A stretch of DNA of 50,701 nucleotides. Origin: an uncultured Bacteroidaceae bacterium. GTDB taxonomy: Bacteria > Bacteroidota > Bacteroidia > Bacteroidales > Bacteroidaceae. How positions within the stretch are numbered: position 1 is the first letter of the stretch; every line of letters starts with the position of its first letter. The notes under the pieces are model-generated. The model saw only the letters and a program-made list of their open reading frames with translations. It did not search any database and was not told where the DNA came from. Location: contig CAKQRW010000024.1 of assembly GCA_934271655.1 (NCBI GenBank), forward strand, positions 1-50,701, written 5' to 3'. Made by a program: the position numbers and the translations under genes. Positions 1-9,619 of this stretch are shown piece by piece.

Positions 1-2
1 TT

Positions 3-302
3 TCATTGTCTATTTTTTAAAGAACGAAAAGATGGCTTGTTTAGTATATCAAGACACACGCTTTTGCAGGTGACCCAGGAAAACCTTACTTTTATGCCAT
101 TTTGAGGATTATAATCAATCGTTATAATGGCAGGAATACGAACTTCAGAAAGTGCAGGTGCTACCAATTGCTCTATAGAAGGAGCAAGTTGTTCTTGCAA
201 CAGCTTCTCTTCATTTTGTCTCCACTGCTCCTCATCATACATGTTCGGAAAGTTTTCTCGCATGTTGTCACGAAGCTTATAAAACTCTTCAAGTTTGCTC
301 AT
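3..302 (-). CDS. Small hypothetical protein of the restriction-type operon (99 aa)
   Basis: A complete, charged 99-residue protein without a recognisable domain. Residues 1-45 are rich in Glu, Gln and Lys and probably helical. The C-terminal third is more hydrophobic and contains two cysteines. It starts 45 bp after the stop of the methyltransferase gene and is read in the same direction, so it very likely belongs to the same transcript. Its TGA stop (positions 5-3) overlaps the ATG of a further minus-strand reading frame (positions 6-4, ATGA overlap), which runs out of the window to the left; the operon therefore has at least one more, translationally coupled gene. I do not recognise the family. 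A role as accessory subunit of the neighbouring helicase/methylase system is an inference from position only. Confidence 0.6.
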   Translation of the reverse strand: MSKLEEFYKLRDNMRENFPNMYDEEQWRQNEEKLLQEQLAPSIEQLVAPALSEVRIPAIITIDYNPQNGIKVRFSWVTCKSVCLDILNKPSFRSLKNRQ

Positions 303-347
303 ATTTATTCTTCTTTTTTATCGTTACACTATTATTTCATCCTAAAA

Positions 348-3300
348 CTAATTTTCTCCAGCCTCATATTCCTCACGAGTGATTGGAGTTTTTGGGTCAA
401 TGACGAGAACTTCTTCGTAAGTCAAGTCATAGAGGTGATAGACAAGGAAATCTATTTTTGATTTCAACTCTGAAACATCGTCATTCGACCGAATCTCTAT
501 TATCACTTGACGAACTAATTCAGCAATTTCCTCTTGCTGTTCTCTCGAAGCTTTCGGTATTGGAATATTACGAATATGTTCAGGATAGATATGATAATCA
601 TCACCTCGAAGATTAGCAAGAAGAACATTCGCATAACGTGAATTTAATATGGCAAGCAAATACTCCAAACTTACATTTTTAGACAGTGCTTCCATATCGA
701 TACGACTTTTTGTTGAATAACGTTTTACACTTGCAGATATACTTTTATTTTCTACACCTTTTAAATCTTTCCAAAGAATAGCACAATAAATCGAGTGATT
801 ATGAAGATAATGTACCTCATTGTCCAATGTACAATTTATAGTACCAAGACAATTCATTACTATCTTATCTCTTTCATACAATTCTCTAAATGTGGGGCGG
901 CTCAGCTTGTTAGGGCAACGGTCTGTATTGTATTCAAGATAACGAACTCGTTTGACATTATACTTTTCTATATCCTTAGCTTCAATATATTCACGAGGAT
1001 GGATACAGTCTTTTATCTCACTTATCAAATCTTCCTTTTTAAATTCTCCCTTAGCTTTATTTTCATCAGCATTCAAAACCATACCCTTACTAATATAGCA
1101 AAAGTCACCAAGCACATTCAAGGTAGAATGTTTGTTACTTTCGCGTTTATTCTCTGAGAAATTCCAAACAGCCTTAGATTCATCTTGTATCATTTTATCT
1201 ATTGGCTGTACAAAGGATGGTTTTATATTTTTCAACTCATCAATATGAGAGATAATCGTATCTTTAGTTTTTCCACCTCTTGAAGCAAACAAAATCAAAT
1301 TAGAAACAGTAGCATTATCAAAGACCTTTGTTCCATTCAAGTCTGCTATTTCATAAACATTGCATACTTCCACTACCCACTTTCTAAATTTCTGTGCATA
1401 CAACTGATTTGAAAGAGGGAAAGGAACTATCATTGAAAAAGTACCACCTTTGCATAGGGCACAGATTCCATATTCCATAAATGGAACGTATAAATCCCAT
1501 TTTTGACACAAAGTTTGGTATTTATTACATTCTACCAATTTCTTTCGCTGTATCGCTATTTTTGAATCTGCTATTTGAGCTGGAGCACTAATATACGGCG
1601 GATTAGCAATGACAATATCGAATCCTCCCTTGACCCCGAACATCCATTCTGGGTCAAAGAAAGGAGAGGATGTGTTTTGGTCAAACATATCCCAATCTGC
1701 CAACTGCTGCGCAGCACCATGCGAAACGAAACCTGTGTCCTCGATAGCCTCAGCCAATGCCTTGCGAGTCTCCTTGATTTGTTTCTTCAATTTCTGCTTG
1801 TCGACATTACGACGAGCCAAGAATATCTTATGGTTCAGCTCTTTGAGTTCTTCCTTGTACTTGATTACCTCTGGCGCACTATCCACCAAACTGCTATCAT
1901 ACTCTACTGGTATCAGCGTATTCGCTGACACAAACTTAGCCTCCAAGTTTGGCAAAGGACGAATGCCAAAGTTGTGGGTAGCATCAGCCGTTGGTCGTTG
2001 GTCAACAACCAAGGAAATGAAGAAACGCAACTTACTAATCTGTGTGGCTATCGGCTGAATATCCACACCATAGATACAATGCTCTATCAAGTAGAGTTTA
2101 CGAGCATAGTCTGGGTCATTGACGCTGCGGTTGAAAGCATTTTCTATATCAGCCAAACGTTCCTTTCGCTCCGTCTCGCTATCTACCATAAACGCCTTCT
2201 TGCTCTGCTCGATGGCACGATTAATCATGAAGTCCTTCCACTTCTCGTTTGTTGGGTCAATACGCTTCAGCACATGAACCATCTGCTGGAGTATGCCCAT
2301 AGGAAATGCACCCGAACCACAAGCTGGGTCGAGTACACGACAATGATAAAGTGCATTCATGATTATTCCACTCTGCTCGTCTGTTACATCAATATCCTCC
2401 GAAGAATAGCTCAACAGTTGGCGATAGAGAGCCTCATCCTTGTCACCACAAACTCGCTTCAAGTGTGCCACCAAACTCTCGTTCACCATATACTGCACGA
2501 TTTCACGAGGAGTATAGAACGAACCTGTCTGCTTGCGAGCCGAAGTCTGCGTCTCAGGATTGTAAGCCGCCAACAAGTTCTCGAAAGCCTTGCCCAACAG
2601 TTCTGGGTCGAGGCTCACCTCTTGGTCGTATGGCGTGTTCTCCTCTACCGTAAAGCAATAGTGGCGCAAGATGTCGATGATGCCTTGTGCCGACACATTC
2701 TTCTTTTTCTTGTCACCATACCATTGCGACAAGTCGATGCTGCGCCCTACCTCATCACCAAAGAAAAGGTAATCAGGGAGATACAACTGCCCCAATGACT
2801 TCTCATTCTCAGAAAAGCCATCATAGTAAATTTTGTTAGGCTTGTCATCCAAGCACTCAAACAAGCCACCATTCAAGAAAGGCACGCTGCTATTCGCCAA
2901 ATGCAAAAACTCCACCGCACCACCAGGCATAAAGTCTCCCTCATAGCGCATCAAGTTGTTCACATTATATTCCGCATTCATTCGATACCCCGTCACATTG
3001 GTGCGGAATCTGCGATTACCCGCCTTATCCTTGCCCTCCGCCACTATCGGACGATTGAGCATGGCAAAGAAGAGGTTCTGCAATATCAGTCGATAATACT
3101 TGCTCTTCTCCGTATCATAATAGAGACTCTTGCGGTCGTGTGGGTCGAAGTTCTCGATAAAATGCTCTCGGATATAATCCTCATCGAAAAACTCATTCGG
3201 GATAAGATGCTTCTGCTTCAAGAACCACACGAATATCAAGCGAGTTATCAAACGGATGCAAGCCTCATGGTTGAACTTCTCGTCATCCTTATCCGTGGTA

Positions 3301-4016
3301 ATGTCGTTAGGGAAACGAGCCACCTGTACAACCCAAGCATACCAGTCGCTCAACTCACTATAGAACCTCTTGGTAAGCAACTCATTGGAGAACACCTCCA
3401 TCCAATGCTTGTACAAAACCTCGAATGTAGGATAAGCCTTGTCGCCCAAAGCCTCCAATATATCCAAATGACCACGATGAGGATGCTCACAATTAATATT
3501 GCGAAGAATGCTTACCTTGCCCAGTTTTTCGCTATTGCCATTGCGCCACTCTTGCGAATACGCCATTCGCTCACAAGTGGCAAGCGACAGATACTTGCCA
3601 TGACGGATGAAGAGAATGACAGGTTGGGCAGAAGCTATGCGATTGAAAGCACGAGTCAATGTGGTACTCTCTTGACGAGACAAGGACTCCCCCTCTGCCA
3701 CATCAATGGCAAAGACCATCATACCGTCATACTTACCAGCCTCGGTTTCAGCCTTCACTTCATCCACGCTCTTGCCCACACCCTTGCCAGCAAGTGTAGC
3801 CTCATCAATATTACCTATATAATAAGTAGCCTCCACCTTGCCCAAAGCTTCCTGCAATGCCATAGGCAAGGTAGCAGAATAAGCACCTTGATACAAGTCG
3901 GCAAACGGAATCGGTTCGCTTGTCACCTCGTTTACAGCCACTTGCAGATAGCTCAGCATCTGCAAACAAGCATCATATAATGAAGACTCTGTAAAGAGTC
4001 GCAATATTTTCTCCAT
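348..4016 (-). CDS. Eco57I-like N6-adenine DNA methyltransferase (type IIG/ISP-like modification and specificity protein)
   Basis: A 1222-residue protein with a class I SAM-dependent DNA methyltransferase core. The SAM-binding motif DPACGSGAFPMG lies near residue 562, the catalytic NPPY of N6-adenine methylases near residue 803, and the phrase TGSFYTPREIVQYMV just before the core is typical of Eco57I-like enzymes. About 480 residues precede the core; the last 350 residues, ending with a segment IPIPKASREQQEEIAELV, resemble a target-recognition region of type I/IIG enzymes. I see no clear PD-(D/E)xK nuclease motif, so cleavage is probably supplied by the helicase/PLD protein encoded 37 bp upstream. 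Together they would form a restriction-modification or DISARM/BREX-like defence module. The start at 4016 follows closely on the upstream gene. The methyltransferase call is firm; the system assignment is an inference. Confidence 0.88.
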   Translation of the reverse strand: MEKILRLFTESSLYDACLQMLSYLQVAVNEVTSEPIPFADLYQGAYSATLPMALQEALGKVEATYYIGNIDEATLAGKGVGKSVDEVKAETEAGKYDGMMVFAIDVAEGESLSRQESTTLTRAFNRIASAQPVILFIRHGKYLSLATCERMAYSQEWRNGNSEKLGKVSILRNINCEHPHRGHLDILEALGDKAYPTFEVLYKHWMEVFSNELLTKRFYSELSDWYAWVVQVARFPNDITTDKDDEKFNHEACIRLITRLIFVWFLKQKHLIPNEFFDEDYIREHFIENFDPHDRKSLYYDTEKSKYYRLILQNLFFAMLNRPIVAEGKDKAGNRRFRTNVTGYRMNAEYNVNNLMRYEGDFMPGGAVEFLHLANSSVPFLNGGLFECLDDKPNKIYYDGFSENEKSLGQLYLPDYLFFGDEVGRSIDLSQWYGDKKKKNVSAQGIIDILRHYCFTVEENTPYDQEVSLDPELLGKAFENLLAAYNPETQTSARKQTGSFYTPREIVQYMVNESLVAHLKRVCGDKDEALYRQLLSYSSEDIDVTDEQSGIIMNALYHCRVLDPACGSGAFPMGILQQMVHVLKRIDPTNEKWKDFMINRAIEQSKKAFMVDSETERKERLADIENAFNRSVNDPDYARKLYLIEHCIYGVDIQPIATQISKLRFFISLVVDQRPTADATHNFGIRPLPNLEAKFVSANTLIPVEYDSSLVDSAPEVIKYKEELKELNHKIFLARRNVDKQKLKKQIKETRKALAEAIEDTGFVSHGAAQQLADWDMFDQNTSSPFFDPEWMFGVKGGFDIVIANPPYISAPAQIADSKIAIQRKKLVECNKYQTLCQKWDLYVPFMEYGICALCKGGTFSMIVPFPLSNQLYAQKFRKWVVEVCNVYEIADLNGTKVFDNATVSNLILFASRGGKTKDTIISHIDELKNIKPSFVQPIDKMIQDESKAVWNFSENKRESNKHSTLNVLGDFCYISKGMVLNADENKAKGEFKKEDLISEIKDCIHPREYIEAKDIEKYNVKRVRYLEYNTDRCPNKLSRPTFRELYERDKIVMNCLGTINCTLDNEVHYLHNHSIYCAILWKDLKGVENKSISASVKRYSTKSRIDMEALSKNVSLEYLLAILNSRYANVLLANLRGDDYHIYPEHIRNIPIPKASREQQEEIAELVRQVIIEIRSNDDVSELKSKIDFLVYHLYDLTYEEVLVIDPKTPITREEYEAGEN

Positions 4017-4053
4017 AACAACTATATTATGATATGATTATTACTTTCTGATT

Positions 4054-7000
4054 TTACGCTTTGCTCACGTATTCCCAAACGATCAAGTCGAAGTTCTCCA
4101 ACTTGAATTTTTCTTCGAGCAACTTACCTTTCGTAGCAGGAGCCGTTCCCTTAGGTTTGGCAAACAATCCTCCTGCCTTATGCGACTTTGCAATATCGAG
4201 AATGATAGAAGTAGCCTGTTGTGGCACCTTCGACTTCATCCACTCCTTCAATATCGCCGACAGCTTGCCGATGCGCTCCTTGTCGTTCGTCTCTATCCAC
4301 TCTGGCACGAATCGCTCTTGACGCTTGTTGGTTCGCAAGAACTCCAATATCTCGGCACGATTCAACTCTTGGTAGGTAGCAGGAAGATGCGTATCTACTG
4401 GCTGACACATCAGATACAGCTCAGTATAAGGTTTCTTGCTGCCCTGCTTACGACGAGGATAGCCCACCACAGCCACCAAACTCTCTGGTATCTTCTCAAA
4501 GATGGTATCATCGAAGCGGAAACCAGAGAAGATGCCGTTTGGCATTCGACGGAACACATCACGGTTTTTGTCGAGGAAGTCCAAGAGGTCTTGGCGATAG
4601 GTCTCAAAGGAGAAATCTTTGAGCGACAAAGTCTTTGGCGACTCGATGTCGGAAATGCTGTTGTTCTGAAGTTCCTCCAACAAGCGGTCTGCATTCTTGT
4701 CCTGCAAAGGATTGTCCTCCACCATCTTCTTATATTGCTCGTTGAGATCCTGGGTCTCCGAGCCCACCAAGGTCATCATCGACATACGATTCTGGATGCG
4801 AGTCTCCAAATGGAGATAGTCCTCAAACGATTTGGCAGGCCAGAAGTTGACGCAATGTATCAGCTTGTTGGGCGAGCCGATACGGTCGATACGACCAAAA
4901 CGCTGTATCAAGCGAACTGGGTTCCAATGGATGTCGTAGTTCACTTGGGTGTCGGCATCCTGCAAGTTCTGACCTTCAGAAAGACAGTCGGTGGCTATCA
5001 AGATGTCGATGCCATCCTCTACTTGTCTGTAGGTCTTTTCATCAAACTTGGCAATCAGCTCCAACCATTTCTCATAGCTTACATTCCATCGTTGCTTCTC
5101 ATCGTCGAAATACTTAGCCCTGTCAAGTTTGGCATCTACATACACACCGCTCCAATCCTTCTCCTTGTAAAGTTTGCTATAAGGAGCAAAACTTTCGAGC
5201 ACTTGCGTAAAGTCTTTCGTAGAATGATGCCCTGTTGTCAAGACGGTCTGTCCCGATGCCGAAGCCATTCGGGTAAAGCCACGCTTCTTCAGTTCCTCGA
5301 AGATAAACTGGGCAGTATCGGCAAAAGCGGTAAAGATGACAATCTTCTTATTCTTCGCTTTCTTCTTTTCGTTGAGAATCCTCACCAGTTCATCCAATTT
5401 TAGGTCTTTCTCCTTGCCAGCTTCATAGTCGTGGGCAAAACTCTCGATGTTCTCGTAAATCTTGCGAAGACTATTCACGTCTATCTGAAGTCCTCGGATA
5501 AAGCCACCCAAGTTCTTCATGTCTGCAAGACGGATGCTTCCCTTGCGAAGAGAGAAGGTATCGTCCATCAACTCCTCGATTTCCTCATCGTCCATATCAT
5601 CGGAAGCACTTGTAACCAATGGGCTATTTACTCCATTGTCACGGAACTCCAAGGCAAGTTTCAGGGTTCGCTCATGCACATCGAGCACCTTCTTCACGGT
5701 GGTCATGCAGGAATACCAAGAACTTTCCAATCGCTTCATGAACAACACTCCCATCATCTTCACCAAGAAACGCTCACGGTTCACATTGTCATCCCATTCT
5801 TTCTCAGCTCCTTTTCGTGCCTTGGCTTGGGTCTTTTCGAGATAGAGACTTGGCTGATAGGCTGTAAGATGCAAATTCTCGAAAGCGGCATAGATGGCTT
5901 CGGTGGTATCCAACTTGCCCAAGTGCTCCACACCTTGATAGATATTGACAGGCTTCTCCTTGTCTGGGAAGCCGAGTTCTTCGCCTAAAGTCTTCTCTAT
6001 CAACTTTCGGGTACGAGCCACAATGAGCTTATCAGTTAAATTGAAGAACTTAGGTGGCAAGGTTGCGATGAAGCCACCGATGGTTCTGTCGGGATTATTA
6101 CACCACTGGGTATATTTGCCTTGCGCATCCTTGAAGAGATTCACCAACGACTCCACGCCAAACTCATCATTGTCGAAGGCTTTATCATCTCCATGACCTA
6201 TAAGATTGAACTGTCCCTTCACATCGTTCAAACCTGTGTTGACAGGCGTGGCCGAGAGCATCAAGACCTTGACATCCCGATTTTCCTGTCCTTCACTATT
6301 CTGGATGAGATTCTTCATCAACTCTTGGTATCTGCCCGACTTCTCATTGCGCAGGTTGTGGCTCTCGTCGATGACCACAAGCACCTTCTTGCGAGTCTGC
6401 AGGTAGTTTAGCTTAGCCTCATCATAATGGTCCATTCGCTCACCCTGCATATCGGTATGGAAACGAACCAAATAGTCGAACTCGTCTTTCTCGAATCGAG
6501 AACCCGTACGTCGAAGATACTGTTTCCAGTTTTGTTCCAACTTCTTAGGGCAAAGCAAGACGGTGAGATAATTTTGGGTTTGGAAATATTTGATGACGGC
6601 AAGCGCAGAGAAAGTCTTACCGAGACCTACGGCATCGGCAAGAATAGCACCATTATATTTACGCAGCATTTTTATCAAGGAGATGACACCTTTCTGCTGA
6701 TAATTGAAGAGCGTCTTCCAGATGACACTGGTCTGCAAGAGCTGCATATCCTGCCTGTGCTCAATGCCGCCATCGAGGTCGAGGTCGGAATTGAACAACT
6801 CAAAGAGTATCTTGTAATAAATCTCCTCTGGAGTATATTTGCGAAAAATCTTCTCTATCTCTTGGATAAAGAACTGCTTTACATCTATTTGTTTGCCACG
6901 AGGCTTCTCTCGGTCTTCGGGCATCGTTTCCTTGGCAACAGATTTCCATTGCTCATCAAACCAAGAACGAAGCGAGCGATAGGTATCCGAATTGCCTGTA

Positions 7001-7497
7001 TCGGCAAGATTCAACTCTACATTCGAAGAAGGGGTATAGCCCAAACCAGCATAAGTAAGATTGGAACTGCCCTGAATGAAATAGTTGTGAGCAGGGTCAT
7101 TCTTGTCTTTGAAGAGATAGAGCTTGGCATGGCAGAAAGCATTGATGATGGCCTTGACATGCACTTTGTCTCGACGTAGAAACTCCAAGGCGTTCTTGGC
7201 TGCATCGCTCAGATGGAGAGCATTCTCTATGCCACAATCATCGTTCAACAAGTCCAATATATGGTCTTGGAACTGGTCATCAGCCACCATCTGAGCCAAC
7301 ACCATACGATACTCATTGTCTGGTGAGAAATGTTTTCCAAACAATTCCAGACCTGTGACAGAAAAGAATCCTGTCACAATATCCAGCACACCTTCCCTTC
7401 CCTTCTCTGGGTTGGTGTAATATTTCATGTAGTCCCAAACAGTGGTGATGTTGATTCCGTCATTAGGGTCTCTTTCTTGCTTATTGTCTATAATCAT
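4054..7497 (-). CDS. PLD-family nuclease fused to SNF2/SF2 helicase (defence-type)
   Basis: A 1147-residue protein. An N-terminal phospholipase D-like nuclease domain shows HAKLYLF (HxK near residues 123-125) followed by GSSNLT near 143-148. An SF2/SNF2-like helicase follows: Walker A ADAVGLGKT near 287-295, Walker B DESH near 377-380, motif III SAT near 415, and motif VI with RFGRIDR near 866. It is the first gene of a minus-strand operon with the methyltransferase and the 99-aa protein. In known defence systems such PLD nucleases and SNF2 helicases pair with DNA methylases (DISARM, some BREX types); type ISP enzymes fuse helicase, methylase and nuclease into one chain. Here the nuclease-helicase and the methylase are separate. 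No drmA/drmB, pglZ or brxC is visible, but the operon continues beyond the left edge. Only a single HxK motif is evident, so the active nuclease may be a dimer. Confidence 0.87.
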   Translation of the reverse strand: MIIDNKQERDPNDGINITTVWDYMKYYTNPEKGREGVLDIVTGFFSVTGLELFGKHFSPDNEYRMVLAQMVADDQFQDHILDLLNDDCGIENALHLSDAAKNALEFLRRDKVHVKAIINAFCHAKLYLFKDKNDPAHNYFIQGSSNLTYAGLGYTPSSNVELNLADTGNSDTYRSLRSWFDEQWKSVAKETMPEDREKPRGKQIDVKQFFIQEIEKIFRKYTPEEIYYKILFELFNSDLDLDGGIEHRQDMQLLQTSVIWKTLFNYQQKGVISLIKMLRKYNGAILADAVGLGKTFSALAVIKYFQTQNYLTVLLCPKKLEQNWKQYLRRTGSRFEKDEFDYLVRFHTDMQGERMDHYDEAKLNYLQTRKKVLVVIDESHNLRNEKSGRYQELMKNLIQNSEGQENRDVKVLMLSATPVNTGLNDVKGQFNLIGHGDDKAFDNDEFGVESLVNLFKDAQGKYTQWCNNPDRTIGGFIATLPPKFFNLTDKLIVARTRKLIEKTLGEELGFPDKEKPVNIYQGVEHLGKLDTTEAIYAAFENLHLTAYQPSLYLEKTQAKARKGAEKEWDDNVNRERFLVKMMGVLFMKRLESSWYSCMTTVKKVLDVHERTLKLALEFRDNGVNSPLVTSASDDMDDEEIEELMDDTFSLRKGSIRLADMKNLGGFIRGLQIDVNSLRKIYENIESFAHDYEAGKEKDLKLDELVRILNEKKKAKNKKIVIFTAFADTAQFIFEELKKRGFTRMASASGQTVLTTGHHSTKDFTQVLESFAPYSKLYKEKDWSGVYVDAKLDRAKYFDDEKQRWNVSYEKWLELIAKFDEKTYRQVEDGIDILIATDCLSEGQNLQDADTQVNYDIHWNPVRLIQRFGRIDRIGSPNKLIHCVNFWPAKSFEDYLHLETRIQNRMSMMTLVGSETQDLNEQYKKMVEDNPLQDKNADRLLEELQNNSISDIESPKTLSLKDFSFETYRQDLLDFLDKNRDVFRRMPNGIFSGFRFDDTIFEKIPESLVAVVGYPRRKQGSKKPYTELYLMCQPVDTHLPATYQELNRAEILEFLRTNKRQERFVPEWIETNDKERIGKLSAILKEWMKSKVPQQATSIILDIAKSHKAGGLFAKPKGTAPATKGKLLEEKFKLENFDLIVWEYVSKA

Positions 7498-8064
7498 ACT
7501 TAGGTTGAGTTTGCTTATTCATCTACTCGACTCCCTAAGTAGCATTACTTCCATATATATATCTTGTTACCACTTTCACGGATATAGCTTTCACATTGAT
7601 GCCATGAACAAAGAAAAGGCGCAGGAATCATATTGCCATACATATCTTTGCTCTTCAGGTACCTAGGAATGACCATAGCGTCAAAGATAAGAAGCAACAG
7701 AAGCCTACGCCTATTGGGTATATCATTTATATATGGCACAAGATGCACCCTTTCCATGCGAATGGAAGGGGTACACTTATACCATAGTGTAAATATACAC
7801 GATGGGTAGACGTCTACCGCTGTCTTCATCTGAACGCTCTGTGAAATTTCCTAGGTTTCGAAGAGTCAGAAGAAAACGTCGTGCAAACGTCTTTCTTATT
7901 ATGATAGGCCAAACAGCTGATTAGCGCCAGCAACGTCATGCTGGCAATCAAAACTGAATGACATCTGCAAAGGTAATGAAAAGATGGCTAACCAACAAAC
8001 AAATATACGGATTTGTTGATTTGCTGGAAGGATTTTATGAGAAATGCCATTGCAGCCCATATGA
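7498..8064. other. Gene-poor interval upstream of the helicase operon
   Basis: I see no convincing gene in these 567 bases; the reading frames present lack family features. A perfect 7-bp stem (GCCAGCA/TGCTGGC, 7926-7945) is present. Just upstream of the helicase start the sequence ACTTAGG is repeated in inverted form about 26 bp apart. No clear TAnnTTTG promoter was found for the helicase gene. Confidence 0.4.
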
Positions 8065-8154
8065 GCCACAGCCGTTTCAGCGCACAAAGCCCTTTCCCTG
8101 CCACCTGAGCGAGTGCCACCGTTTCATCAGTATCACGCCTCTCAGATTCTCGTC
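8065..8154. repeat. Left copy of the MATE 3'-end duplication
   Basis: These 90 bases are identical, apart from one inserted T, to 10014-10104, where they form the last codons of the MATE exporter and a few bases beyond its stop. The left copy is fused in frame to the Cas12a stub. The two direct copies bracket a segment of about 1.86 kb that holds the Cas12a stub, two MITE copies and the XRE-ImmA gene. The arrangement looks like the footprint of an insertion or of homologous joining at the 3' end of the exporter gene. Confidence 0.85.
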
Positions 8155-8418
8155 TCTATTTGAATTCTCAGCCAATGCCACATAAGTTTCAAGGTCATTC
8201 TGGTCGAGCTTAAAATTATGGAGACACATAGTGATGAAATCCTTGTGGTAACGATCAATGATGTCCTTTACCTTCTTATATTCCTCAGCTCTTTTCTCAT
8301 CTTGCGCAATAAGCCCTTTAGACTCTATATGCTCAAGTGTCTTACCTACAGGTTTGAGCTCGAATATCAGAGTCTTTCTCAAAGAATACAAGCCTGTTAG
8401 TTCACTTAAATGTTTCAT
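8077..8418 (-). pseudogene. Cas12a (Cpf1) N-terminal stub fused to a MATE C-terminal remnant
   Basis: The first about 88 residues match the conserved N-terminus of Cas12a: GLYSLRKTLIFELKPVGKTL, followed by EHIESKGL, QDEKRAEEYKKVKDIID and RYHKDF, the same order and spacing as in Francisella and Prevotella Cas12a from memory. At position 8154 the Cas12a sequence stops and runs in frame into the duplicated MATE C-terminus (DENLRGVILMKRW...), giving a chimeric open frame of 113 codons. Full Cas12a is about 1200-1300 residues, so over 90% including the RuvC nuclease is missing; the protein cannot cut DNA. Met at 8418 is the natural start; the frame can be extended to an ATG at 8445 that lies inside the adjoining MITE end. 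No cas1, cas2, cas4 or CRISPR repeat is visible nearby. Confidence 0.85.
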
Positions 8419-8430
8419 ATCTCTTATGGT

Positions 8431-8617
8431 TAAGTAGGTGTTCATAATTATTTTTATATTTAGCGTGCTCTATCTTGAGGCAGATTTTTCTTCTGTTTGA
8501 TGGAGCTATGCGGGCATAGTGACTGATAAACAGAAGGAAAATATGACCGAGAGAGAGTGCGACAAATATGAGAACGACGTACTTTGATACTATAAAATAA
8601 TTTTGAGCACCTACTTA
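8431..8617. mobile_element. MITE copy A (187 bp, TA-bounded terminal inverted repeats)
   Basis: One of four near-identical copies in the window. The left end begins TAAGTAGGTGTTCATAATTA and the right end finishes TTTTGAGCACCTACTTA, forming inverted repeats of about 27 bp. The outermost TA on each side may be a duplicated TA target, as made by IS630/Tc1-mariner transposases. Inside is a conserved hairpin (8490-8536): outer stem CTTCTGTTT/AAACAGAAG, inner stem CTATGC/GCATAG. This copy lies 12 bp upstream of the Cas12a start and its right end supplies the stop codon of the XRE-ImmA gene. It has no transposase of its own. Confidence 0.88.
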
Positions 8618-9601
8618 ATGTTTATTGATTATCGATTCTATCCTCTTCTCCCTGCCGACTGTCTCGGGAAACGCGTAGTGTCCCAAACCTTTCTCCCACG
8701 CATTGTTCTCCAAGTATTCACCATACCACCACCGCTTGTACTCTGGAGTGATAATGCCGTAATATCTGGCAGAAATGATGGCGGCTGCGAGAGAGATGCC
8801 ATACGTCTCCTTGATGTCTACCAACTCTTCAATGGTAATGTACTCTCGGTGCTCTTTGCCAAGTTCCTCGATGAAAGCATTCTTGGAGAGAAGAAAAAAT
8901 CCTGCGAACAGGTCACAACACTTCTCCACATTTAGCTCGGAATCTTCAGGAAAAGAAAGAAGAAGATGGGCCAACTCATGGCAAGCCGTGAAACGAAGTT
9001 TCTCTACGGTTGACTTCTCCGGTCTGAGATCGAGTATGATCAATGGGTGCGTCTTGTCTGCCCAAGTACTTAGGCCAAAGACATTGTCAGGCAAATTACA
9101 CTGCATAATCCTGATGCCCTTGCGCTCCAACAATCGAAGGACACTGGCTATCGGGCCATCACCGCAGCACCACTGATTCCTAAGCAAATCTGCTGCTTGC
9201 ATGACATCTTCCATAGTCGAGACAGCCATTCCTTTGATTGGATTCACAAACCGAGAAGCCATGCCAGCCTTTCGTTCCTTAGCAAGATATCGCTCTGTCC
9301 AAAATGAGAGCTGAGCTTCTATCGTTTGCAGTTCTTCATCTGACAACTTGCCATTGGAAGTTGTACGCAACATTGGAACATCTATTTTCAGATTGGTTCC
9401 ATTGAAATACGCTTCGCTAATGCCCAGGGCACGAGTCAAAGCCATCATGGCATCCCGCTTGGGATGCATGATGCCCTTCTCATATCGAGATATGCTCTGC
9501 TTGGTGATGGCAGCACCTGTTAGCTCAACTAACTTATCCATGCTTAGCCCCATCGCCAGCCTTGCTTCATGCAGTCGTAATGAAAATTGTTCTTTAGACA
9601 T
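8615..9601 (-). CDS. XRE-family regulator with ImmA/IrrE metallopeptidase domain
   Basis: A 328-residue protein. Residues about 7-60 form a helix-turn-helix of the XRE/Cro type (LVELTGAAITKQSISRYEKG), and a zinc-peptidase motif HELAH lies near residues 206-210 with a downstream ECCDLFAGFFLL-like helix (EKCCDLFAGFFLL) typical of COG2856/M78 ImmA-IrrE proteins. Such proteins repress promoters of mobile elements or toxin-antitoxin loci and are relieved by proteolysis of a repressor. The TAA stop lies within the terminal repeat of MITE copy A, so the native C-terminus may have been changed by the insertion. Together with MITE copies A and B it forms a bracketed unit. Upstream there is a TAnnTTTG box and a palindrome suited to autoregulation. 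Target genes are unknown; the Cas12a stub lies directly downstream. Confidence 0.88.
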   Translation of the reverse strand: MSKEQFSLRLHEARLAMGLSMDKLVELTGAAITKQSISRYEKGIMHPKRDAMMALTRALGISEAYFNGTNLKIDVPMLRTTSNGKLSDEELQTIEAQLSFWTERYLAKERKAGMASRFVNPIKGMAVSTMEDVMQAADLLRNQWCCGDGPIASVLRLLERKGIRIMQCNLPDNVFGLSTWADKTHPLIILDLRPEKSTVEKLRFTACHELAHLLLSFPEDSELNVEKCCDLFAGFFLLSKNAFIEELGKEHREYITIEELVDIKETYGISLAAAIISARYYGIITPEYKRWWYGEYLENNAWEKGLGHYAFPETVGREKRIESIINKH

Positions 9602-9619
9602 ATTGTTGCCGTTTTTATT

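Noticed and set aside
7545..7829. 94-aa minus-strand frame upstream of the helicase
   Set aside because: No recognisable domain, no start signals, and unusual composition; possible remnant but unsupported.
8222..8418. Intact small CRISPR-associated protein
   Set aside because: The homology covers only the conserved Cas12a N-terminus and ends at the duplication border, so it is a truncation.
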